From Mesostigma viride (taxonomy: Eukaryota; Streptophyta; Mesostigmatophyceae; Mesostigmatales; Mesostigmataceae): DNA of 64,000 nucleotides. Shown in pieces: positions 55,196 through 64,000 of the stretch. The DNA lies in contig RPFO01000034.1 in assembly GCA_009746045.1 (NCBI GenBank), positions 223,501 to 287,500 on the forward strand. Reading direction: 5' to 3'. Below the pieces are notes generated by a model. That model did not search any database. It was not told where the DNA came from and saw only the letters and a program-made list of their open reading frames with translations. The number at the start of each line of letters is the position of its first letter. Position 1 is the first letter of the stretch. The position numbers and the translations under genes were made by a program.

Positions 55196-56712
55196 TGCTA
55201 GTCTGACGCCGCAAGGCCCACACCTTCAAAGAACGGCTAGTAGAGGACATCGGGGGGCTCGGCCTCTCCGTGATTTGGAGCAAGATGATGGACAATCTAG
55301 AGGCCAAGTGGGCGCCCAGGTCATCCAGGACAACAAACCCCCTCCCGTCGGAAAGCGCCCGCATGTTTGCAAACGCGGGAAGCACGCTAGACAGTACCCT
55401 AGCTAGGGTAGAGAGCTTAGAATAATAGAGTTGGCTTGATGTTGTAGATAGATTAGACCGGTAGGATTGCGTGTCCCCATCCATCCATCCATCCATCCAT
55501 CCATCCATCCATCCATCCATCCATCCATCCATCCATCCATCCATCCATCCATCCATCCATCCATCCATCCATCCATCCATCCATCCATCCATCCATCCAT
55601 CCATCCATCCATCCATCCATCCATCCATCCATCCATCCATCCATCCATCCATCCATCCATCCATCCATCCATCCATCCATCCATCCATCCATCCATCCAT
55701 CCATCCATCCATCCATCCATCCATCCATCCATCCATCCATCCATCCATCCATCCATCCATCCATCCATCCATCCATCCATCCATCCATCCATCCATCCAT
55801 CCATCCATCCATCCATCCATCCATCCATCCATCCATCCATCCATCCATCCATCCATCCATCCATCCATCCATCCATCCATCCATCCATCCATCCATCCAT
55901 CCATCCATCCATCCATCCATCCATCCATCCATCCATCCATCCATCCATCCATCCATCCATCCATCCATCCATCCATCGGCCTTCCCCGCTCGCGGGGTAA
56001 GGCCGGCCCCTCCCCCTTGCTCCTCACCTTCGACACCATGGCGGATAAGATGGAGTTCCTCAAGTGTCGCAAGCGGCTTGGGGGGACCGCCTACACGCTG
56101 GACGACGACTTGACCTTGACGCAGCAACAACGGCGACGGGAGTTATGGCCGACCTACCTCCAGCTTCGGCAGACGGCGGGGCAGAAGCCGGTCTACTGGA
56201 AGGGGGCGGACATCTACGTCGCCCACAAGCCCTGGCAGGCGACCCCTGCAACCCCAGCCACCCCAGCCACCCCAGCCTAGGGAATATATAGCAGTAGTGT
56301 AGACTAGAAAGCTTAGTGACGTGGCCATGTATGCCTACGTGATGGGCCCACACCCGCCCTTGCAATAGCCGTAGCAATGTCGAGTCATGCTTTGCCCATG
56401 CAGGGAGTTACTCCCTGCTGAGAGGCCATGTGTACCCTAGCTATAGCCTAGCCACATACCTTCCACCCCATATGTCATGCAGGCCTTCTAGGCCCTCTCC
56501 TCAAGCCCCCCTGGGTGCCTGTGCTTGTTTAGGAGGCATGAACCATCATGGAGGTGCAGGTGCACCTAGTGCACCCAGAGCAGGTGATAGTTGTACATCC
56601 TACACCTGCAGGTTGTCGCCCTGATTGTATTACAAACCCATAGATGCCCCTTTCTCAGGGCTATGTGTTACATATGCTCCCCACGGAGCTATGATTTTAA
56701 TTAATTAATTAA
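55196..56712 (+). mobile_element. HAL1-like ORF1-only element, copy C, with a (CATC)n array inside
   Basis: 55199-55432 encodes a heptad-rich stretch ([34 protein letters not shown]) like the coiled-coil part of ORF1p. After a (CATC)n array, 55978-56280 encodes the ORF1p C-terminus ([47 protein letters not shown]). The RRM core is missing. The 3' UTR is closely similar to copy B, with a hairpin GCTCC-CCAC-GGAGC and (TTAA)4 at 56697-56712. Either the array expanded inside a decayed copy, or a 5'-truncated element inserted beside an unrelated fragment. Confidence 0.65.
55478..55976. repeat. (CATC)n array 1
   Basis: About 125 uninterrupted tetramers. Long IHPS- and MDGW-type frames through it are artefacts. 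Confidence 0.98.
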
Positions 56713-56968
56713 TCCATCCATCCATCCATCCATCCATCCATCCATCCATCCATCCATCCATCCATCCATCCATCCATCCATCCATCCATCCATCCATCCA
56801 TCCATCCATCCATCCATCCATCCATCCATCCATCCATCCATCCATCCATCCATCCATCCATCCATCCATCCATCCATCCATCCATCCATCCATCCATCCA
56901 TCCATCCATCCATCCATCCATCCATCCATCCATCCATCCATCCATCCATCCTTCCATCCATCCATCCC
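56713..56968. repeat. (CATC)n array 2
   Basis: About 64 tetramers with one CTTC variant near 56950. It directly follows the (TTAA)4 tail of copy C and directly precedes the 5' end of copy B. Confidence 0.98.
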
Positions 56969-56970
56969 TC

Positions 56971-58960
56971 ATAACTTTCACGTTTGAGCACCGAATTTAG
57001 CTGTGAATATCACAATCGCTTCGTCTTTCTAAGACGCACATGCTGATATAATTTTCCGACGCTATTACGCAATATATGGCGAATAAACGCGCCTCGACGC
57101 AACGCAGCCTGGCGGCTGCGCTCGGCAATGAAAATACGTCTGCAGCTCGATCAGGCTGCAGCTCCGCCATCAGGTCCGGCAGGCAGCGGTGACACTAGTC
57201 GTGCACTGGTGGTCGTCCAGCAACCTCCCGGGCTTAACGCCTCGCCATGACGCCATCTGCATCGCCTGACCCCAAGCGCACCCGCTCAGCCGACAAAACA
57301 GGAGGGTCCTCACGCCCCTCAGAACCGAGCTTTCGGCAACTGCCTTTCATGGTCACTGATTACGACTGGACCAACCCGTCTCCGACCGATGCTATGAGAT
57401 GCATCTTCTTCGGGGCCTACGCTTCGCTTTACGACCTACAGGTGCCTCCATCTCCACGACAACAATCGCCTCATCCTCCCGGATGGCCGCCTCTGGCGAC
57501 ACCTCACTCTGCTGCCCGGGTGCAAGCGCCCCGAACTCCAGCACGCCATCCTCAACTCCCTTCTCAAGCGCTCCGACGGCGAGATCTGGGCTCCATCCAT
57601 CTCCGCCCCCACACTCCGTTCCATCCCGACGGAAGCCTTCCAGCAGCACGTGACCCCCCTTGCTGCCGACATTTCAGCAATCGGCGGCACGCTGACTGCT
57701 GAACTTCCTCACATTTCCACCGCCGCCGCCTCCACCTCCACCGCCGTTTCCACCTTCACTGCCGACATCAAAGCCCAGCTCCTCGACCTCGACCAACGCC
57801 CTCAAGCCACCGCCACCGCCCTTGAGAGCTTGCATGACACCGCCGGCCTCACCGCCCAAGCGGTGCAGGAAATCGCTGCCCAGCCGGCACCTGCTGGCCC
57901 GGCCAGTGATGTTCCCTCCACCTGGGCGGACTTGCTTAAGCATCACACCACCTCCACCACCTCCACCATCGCGGCACAACTCAAGCAACAAGCCCTCGAC
58001 CTTCGCGAGGCGGCCGAGCTCGACAAGCGCAGCCACAATGTCATCGTCAAGCACCTCGACCAGCCGGCAGGTGAGACCTCCACGAGTCTCCTTGAGGCAT
58101 TTAAGCGCGCCATTCTTGCCCCCATGTTACTCACTGGTGAGCTGGACATGTCGGTTGTCCGCCTCCCCCGCGCGCGGGGGAAGGCTGGCCCGGCACCCGT
58201 GCTCCTCACCTTTAAGTACATGACGGACAAGCTGGCGTTCCTTAATTAAATGCCGCAAGAAGCTCTCGGAGACTCGCTTCACGCTGGACGACGACTTGAC
58301 CTTGGCCCAGCAACAGCGGCGACGCGAGCTATGGCCGACCTACCTTCAGCTCCGGCAGCGTGCAGGGGGGAAGCCGGTATACTGGAGGGGGGCGGTCATC
58401 CACGTTGACCACAAGCCCTGGCAGGCCCCTCCTGCCACTTACGCTCCAGCTAGGCTAGGGAATATACCAGTAGTGTAGATTAGATAGGCTTAGCCTTGCA
58501 AGTGGCCCACGCGCATGTGCGCCCATAATGGCCCCCATGGATGATGCTTTCAGTATCTAGCCGCGCCCAGCCTACAATGGGACCTCCCATGGATGATGCA
58601 TTGAGAATTTAGCCATGCATGCGATGCCTATGCAGGGAGTTACTCTCTGCTGAGATGCCATGTGTACACCAGCTATAGCCTAGCCACATACCCTCCACCC
58701 CATATGTCATGCAGGCCTTCTAGGCCCTCTCCTCAAGCCCCCCCTGGGTGCCTGTGCTTGTTCAGTTAAGGAGGCATGAACCATCATGGCGGTGCGCGTG
58801 CAGGTGCACCTTGTGCACCCAGAGCAGGTGACAGTTGTACATCCTCCACCTGCAGGTTGTAGCCCTGATTGTATTACAAACCCATAGATGCCCCTTTCTC
58901 AGAGCTATGTGTTACATATGCTCCCAACGGAGCTATGATTTTAATTAATTAATTAATTAA
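56971..58960 (+). mobile_element. HAL1-like ORF1-only element, copy B
   Basis: The 5' leader shares TTTCTAAGACGCAC and following bases with copy A, so the 5' end appears near complete. One degraded ORF1 follows, then a 3' UTR nearly the same as copy C, a hairpin GCTCC-CAAC-GGAGC (58920-58933) and (TTAA)5 (58941-58960). The left flank is (CATC)n. The right flank, beyond a TTAA-flanked element inserted in the tail, is again TCCATCCATCC. So B probably landed in a (CATC)n tract. Confidence 0.8.
57247..58478 (+). pseudogene. ORF1p pseudogene of copy B
   Basis: Aligned by eye to copy A: VVQQPPGL / SASPDPKRTR (frame change near 57245), a segment to about 57440, another frame change, then a long open part to 58249 with an Ala/Thr-rich coiled-coil region and RRM-like SHNVIVKHLDQPAGETSTSL. 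At 58243-58250 the sequence TTAATTAA replaces an expected TTAA, adding four bases and a stop. The C-terminal domain continues in another frame ([27 protein letters not shown]) to 58478. Confidence 0.8.
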
Positions 58961-61247
58961 GGGGACGGGACACCCCCGAATTTTTTGGCGCCAAAAAATT
59001 CGCGCCGGAGCCGAAGGTCACAAATTTCACGTGCACGGTGCGCGCACCCCTTGCGGAAGTGGCCATGGCGACTGCGTTCAGGCGAAACTACCACACTAGG
59101 GCAGGCGAAATGCAAAAATTTTACTCGAATCTAAAAGGAGATGAGTTTATGATGTTAGTTTTTGGCGGAAATCAGCTGGTTTACAATATCGCTGTTGTTT
59201 TTTTATGCCATCGGCATGGGGGGTAATCTGAATTTTTTGGTCGCGCGGAATGAAATAGAATTCATGATAGCGGCTGTAAAATAGCGGTTTTGGGGGCTGT
59301 TCTGACCTTGAAGCAGGCATTAATATCGGTTGCATCGAATTCTAAACCGAGCTGGTGCTTTTTGCCAGATTTTCGGCCATTATCGGTAAGTAATTGTTCA
59401 GACCTGCGCAGTGCGTGTCTGACCTGTCCATGGAAGAACGGCTGTTGTTGCGCGCCTGGGCGAGGGATTTACGAGGGCAAGGTACAGATTTGTCGCGAAC
59501 GTTATCTGCTATCGGTGCTTTCTTCTATGAGCTCATCGTTCGAGGTTTTTTGCGTTCTTTTTGGGCAGTTTCCGCCAGCTAGCTCGCCGTCGCTTGCCGT
59601 TGTGTTGTCGAATACCTGGCAGCTTTAGATTGTTTTCGTTGATGTCGTGATCAGGGCCGCTTCAGTCGCAGCCTATAGCTCTTCGGGAAGGTATAAGGCA
59701 TTTCATAAAACGTGTTCTGGCAAGGATGTTGTGCGTATGGACGCTTCTTGTTGTTTGAGAGTGACGCACCCTCTCCTCACAGGCCGCAGCGGCATCACAG
59801 CGCTCATGCGGTGAAGGGCCGCCAATGGTTTCTTTGCATTTTATCGTGCAGGGATGGAAGTGTTATAGTGATGATGATGTTGGAGATATTGCATTTGTGT
59901 GACTGCATGTAGATAGCTGGCACCAATGGTTGTTTGAGCTTTCCTTTGTTATGATGATGTGACAAGACTACAATGTGCTGAGCCAACCATGGTTGACATG
60001 CATGACTGCATGCAAGCTATATATACCATGTTCTTACTTGGTTCCTTGCCCTCCATAGTCCCAGTTTGTCATCCATGCCGGGGAGGACAGTTTAGGAGGT
60101 GTTGTTGTGTTGATTAGCTTGGTTGGCATCAACCTTACACTCTAACCTGGGAGAAACATAGGAAATGCCGCTTAGGCATGTTAGGGCTACCATCGTCAAG
60201 GCTATGCACATATTTACAAGGCTGGCCATGCTGGAGGGATGATGAAGACATATGAGGTGCGTGGCCACCCCTTTGTACTTTGTAAACATACTCTGCATGG
60301 TTTTGGTGCATGTTGGATGGCATATTAAGTGGCACTGTGGGGTTACTAACTTACTGAGTGGTCCTTAGCGCCTTGTCATGTGGTCATATAGGAAACCCAT
60401 CAACTTGAGCAGTTCTTGTCGCAATGACCCCCCACATTGAGCATGCGTTGCCGTCAGCGTGCAAGAGTTGATTATGTGTGCTTTGGTCAGTTTGCAGATG
60501 TCTTTGATGAAGAAGGAGGTGCTAGTGTGGCTAAATGGTTACTCTAATTTCCTTGTAGCGTCTACATGGGTGGCCGTCTTGGAATGGTTGTAACTTGGGC
60601 AGTTCTTGTCAGAATGGCGTCAAACCTTGAACATAGGAGGTACCATATGTGCAGAGAATGGTAGTATGTGGTTTGGCCAGTTTTCATGAGGCTTAGATGT
60701 ATAAAGGGGTGTTAGTGTGGTTAAATACTAGCTAAAACCTCCCTTAGCTTCGTCACAGGTGGCAATCTAGGAATATCCATCAAATAGGGCTGCGCTTGTC
60801 AGAATGACCTGAAAATTTGGGGCTGCATGTCCCCCAACCTCTAGTATTTGGGAATATATGATTTGGCCCTATTCCATGTGTTTATGATTTGATAATTTTT
60901 TTTTTCATTAAAAAAGTACCCTTTTTGCGGGAAAATCCATCAATGTGTGTAAACATGATTATTTTGTGCTCAAAATTAGGTAGCATTTCTCAAAAGTCAG
61001 GGAACTATATGGGAATATATGATTTGGTCCCAATATGTTTGCCCACTGCCCTAGGAAAAATGTGACTAGAATAGCGTCTTTTTCTATTTTTAGCGCGTTA
61101 CCGGTGCCCTGTGGGGGCTAGTACCCCCCCCAAGTGGCTGGAAAATTTTTTTTTTATCATATTAATGGTCCCCAATCATCATTGGATTTTTAGCACATGC
61201 ATAGGTATGGTTTCCAGAAAAGTGCCCTTTAGGGGTGTCCCCTCCCC
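58961..61247. mobile_element. TTAA-flanked terminal-inverted-repeat element, copy 2
   Basis: Starts GGGGACGGGACA and ends TGTCCCCTCCCC, with TTAA on both sides (58957-58960 and 61248-61251), as for piggyBac-type insertion, although the terminal bases are not those of classical piggyBac. It sits within the (TTAA)n tail of copy B. A perfect 26-bp palindrome centred on GGCGCC lies at 58978-59003. 2.3 kb; no transposase domain recognised, so it is presumed non-autonomous. The interior has several diverged CTTGTCAGAATG-containing repeats. Confidence 0.75.
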
Positions 61248-61251
61248 TTAA

Positions 61252-61574
61252 TCCATCCATCCATCAGTGTTCAATTATACGGCGTATTATACGGTATAAT
61301 ACGGTATAATACGCGTTATACAAGGTCGAGCGTATAATTTTTATCCGATTTATCCGATTTGCGTATTTTTACGTATAATACGGCGAATAACACGTATCAG
61401 GGCCCGTATAATGGGGTTTTCGCGCTCATCCGAGGTCCGGCAGCCAAAGTTTTCGTGCGGGGACCAAGGCGGGAAAGCAAGGGAACTTAGAAACACTACG
61501 GAAACCATCCACTGGTTGACATTTGGCGACCGTGAGACACAAGGATCTTACAATATGGATAGGTAATTGAACCT
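61252..61574. other. Short region with a GTATAATACG repeat cluster
   Basis: After three CATC units, 61274-61410 is packed with GTATAATACG-like words in both orientations (ACGGTATAATACGG twice in tandem, CGTATAAT, TTACGTATAATACG) and a doubled TTATCCGATT. No gene. Confidence 0.6.
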
Positions 61575-61589
61575 GGATGGATGGATGGC

Positions 61590-62360
61590 CATCCATCCAT
61601 CCATCCATCCATCCATCCATCCATCCATCCATCCATCCATCCATCCATCCATCCATCCATCCATCCATCCATCCATCCATCCATCCATCCATCCATCCAT
61701 CCATCCATCCATCCATCCATCCGGCCATCCATCCATCCATCCATCCATCCATCCATCCATCCATCCATCCATCCATCCATCCATCCATCCATCCATCCAT
61801 CCATCCATCCATCCATCCATCCATCCATCCATCCATCCATCCATCCATCCATCCATCCATCCATCCATCCATCCATCCATCCATCCATCCATCCATCCAT
61901 CCATCCATCCATCCATCCATCCATCCATCCATCCATCCATCCATCCATCCATCCATCCATCCATCCATCCATCCATCCATCCATCCATCCATCCATCCAT
62001 CCATCCATCCATCCATCCATCCATCCATCCATCCATCCATCCATCCATCCATCCATCCATCCATCCATCCATCCATCCATCCATCCATCCATCCATCCAT
62101 CCATCCATCCATCCATCCATCCATCCATCCATCCATCCATCCATCCATCCATCCATCCATCCATCCATCCATCCATCCATCCATCCATCCATCCATCCAT
62201 CCATCCATCCATCCATCCATCCATCCATCCATCCATCCATCCATCCATCCATCCATCCATCCATCCATCCATCCATCCATCCATCCATCCATCCATCCAT
62301 CCATCCATCCATCCATCCATCCATCCATCCATCCATCCATCCATCCATCCATCCATCCAT
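61590..62360. repeat. (CATC)n array 3
   Basis: About 193 tetramers with one GGCC-containing variant near 61722. Its left end is capped by three GGAT units in the opposite orientation (61575-61588), making a hairpin-forming junction. Confidence 0.98.
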
Positions 62361-62362
62361 AC

Positions 62363-64000
62363 ATTTCTTGTTTTTGGTCCATTGGAGTTCCTTCCCACCA
62401 AGAGAAACATTTATTTTACATTTTTGTGTGCTAGGCTTTATACGGACAGCCTATACCACACCTTCAAACTCAGTGCACATCATTATCAAGTTGGTTATTG
62501 TAGCACCATGCTGGGGGCCCAGCATACTCGAACACAAGGTGTTGCCCCTCGTAGCAGCGTGGGTGGGTGGGTGGGAGCTGAAAAGAGGCCTCCCTACGTC
62601 CCCTACACCACTCTAAGTACTGACTATCATTCACATTGCGCCACGCAGGCCTGCCGGCTGGCGCAGGTACAAGGTGTACTGACTGCCAATCACAGTTGCG
62701 CCACGCCTGGCGGCTGGCGCAGGTAACAAGGTCTAGTGACGTACGTTAGAAGCTACCTAGGCCTGCACTCCGGAACCACACTCAGCCTAGGCACAAAAAG
62801 GGCCGGCCGGTGCAGTACCCTCGTGACAAGCGCTAGTCTTACGCTACCTACGGCAGGTCGGTCCCCTTTGAGCCCGTCCACGCGTCATATATAAAATGAG
62901 CGAAGCTCAGCAAATACATTTCAGTTGTTTTTGGTCCATTGGAGTTCCTTCCCACCAAGAGAAACATTTATTTTACATTTTTGTGTGCTAGGCTTTATAC
63001 GGACAGCCTATACCACACCTTCAAACTCAGTGCACATCATTATCAAGTTGGTTATTGTAGCACCATGCTGGGGGCCCAGCATACTCGAACACAAGGTGTT
63101 GCCCCCACACCTCCTTCCTGGCCACCAAGGCTGTCGCCAACCTTGGTGCCGATTTTCTTTCCGCCCATGGCCCCCCTCCTGCACGCTGCCACGGCTGTAC
63201 TGCCGCCCCCGTGTGGCCGCTACGGTTTCCCGGCGGACGCAGGGCGGCACCCATGTCGTTCCCCCCGTTAGGGGGGCGGTTTCCAGCGGCTGCTCATTAG
63301 GCCTTACGCCCCCGGACCGTCTCTCACAAGCCCAGGACCCATCACCAGCCCCACCCCCGAGGCTGGGATTTCCCGGCATTGAAACCTTTGTGGCGATAGG
63401 CCCTCTACCCTACCAAGGCCTTGGCTTGGAAACTGCTTAGCCAAGGCCCTGACCAGGGCTTGTGTTGCTGTAGGAAATTTTTTATGGCATAGATATGCCC
63501 CCCTGGCTGAACCGAACTCTTTATCGCTTTTCCTATAATGCATCATACAGGATAAAAACAAGGCGATAAAACAGCAAGAATTTCAGCCCCGCCAGGCGAA
63601 CATTCTTTGCTGAAAAACTGGGCAATGATGAAGAGCGCGCTCCTCCCACCAAGATTCGCTCCAGCCCCGCATCCTCCCCGAAACTCCCGTCTGGCCACAG
63701 GCCGAAAGATCGGGTCCGCTGTCAGGCTCCTGGCAGTTATGGGCTACCCTGGCACCCCGCGCTAGCCATCTCCACGTTTAAGGCAGATTCGCCTCCACCT
63801 GTGATTCTTTCCACCATAGCCGCTGGCCCTGGCCTGTATGGCTCCTTCCCTGACGTTGTCCGACTAAAATCGCAGCTTCCCCAGTGTCAGGAAGCCGCTT
63901 GCCGCACCCAGGGGTAGAGGGGAATCGTCAGTGGGCCCAGCGCCGGAAATCACACCATTTTACTCAAAACGTAGAGCCCCCCACCCAACAACCATTACCG
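62363..64000 (-). mobile_element. Non-autonomous PAT/TOC-like element, copy 2, runs off the window
   Basis: B2 62363-62548, A2 62549-62917, B1 62918-63105, then internal DNA matching 3787-4690 of copy 1 to the window end; A1 would lie beyond. B2 joins directly to the end of (CATC)n array 3. The A2/B1 junction reads CAAATAC|ATTTC. Internal DNA shows small substitutions against copy 1 but no RT or recombinase. B1 carries a 2-base insertion (ATTTCAGTTG). Confidence 0.85.

Noticed and set aside
55122..56280. Long MDGW- and IHPS-repeat ORFs here and at 56701-56991 and 61426-62726
   Set aside because: Translations of (CATC)n arrays with no independent coding evidence; only the ORF1p C-terminus after 55977 is real.

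Overview
This window looks like nuclear DNA of a green alga, probably a chlorophyte. The evidence is: two intron-rich genes with GT-AG introns; a U1 snRNA gene; a short interstitial run of the CCCTAAA (TTTAGGG-type) telomere repeat; PAT/TOC-like tyrosine-recombinase retroelements of the kind known from volvocine algae; a chromodomain Ty3/Gypsy element; and very long (ATCCAC)n and (CATC)n arrays. Genus cannot be fixed. Most of the window is nested mobile DNA.

Layout. 1-2222: decayed non-LTR reverse transcriptase, minus strand. 2547-5154: non-autonomous split-repeat (PAT/TOC-like) element with an inverted-repeat element of about 0.5 kb inside its left terminal repeat. 6145-9287: host gene on the minus strand, a PhyH-type 2-oxoglutarate/Fe(II) dioxygenase assembled from three exons. 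12254-20238: a hexamer satellite split by a 5.3-kb PAT-like element (gag-like ORF; RT-RNase H-2A-like motif-tyrosine recombinase). 20879-25364: a host gene of unknown function, minus strand, seven phase-compatible exons. 25536-25575: a (TTAA)4 tract bounded by a 12-bp duplication. 25882-26042: U1 snRNA.

26293-39719 (+) and 42722-52312 (-) are two copies of one chromovirus, each with LTRs, a 5-bp target duplication, PBS and polypurine tract. The family is unusual in carrying an ORF before gag that encodes an RNase H1-type hybrid-binding (viroplasmin) domain, and a further conserved ORF after pol. Neither copy is intact: copy 1 has a single-base frameshift in pol and a nested insertion, and copy 2 has lost RT-RNase H.

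52317-64000: a TA-flanked MITE, two copies of a TTAA-flanked terminal-inverted-repeat family, two copies of an ORF1-only (HAL1-like) non-LTR element with (TTAA)n tails (a third is nested in chromovirus copy 1), three (CATC)n arrays, and a second non-autonomous PAT-like element that runs off the end.

The most interesting biology is the interplay of mobile elements. ORF1-only LINE derivatives carry a conserved 3' hairpin and a tetranucleotide tail. Tyrosine-recombinase elements have a circle-junction core that matches the ATCC repeat they landed in. The chromovirus family has extra genes at both ends.
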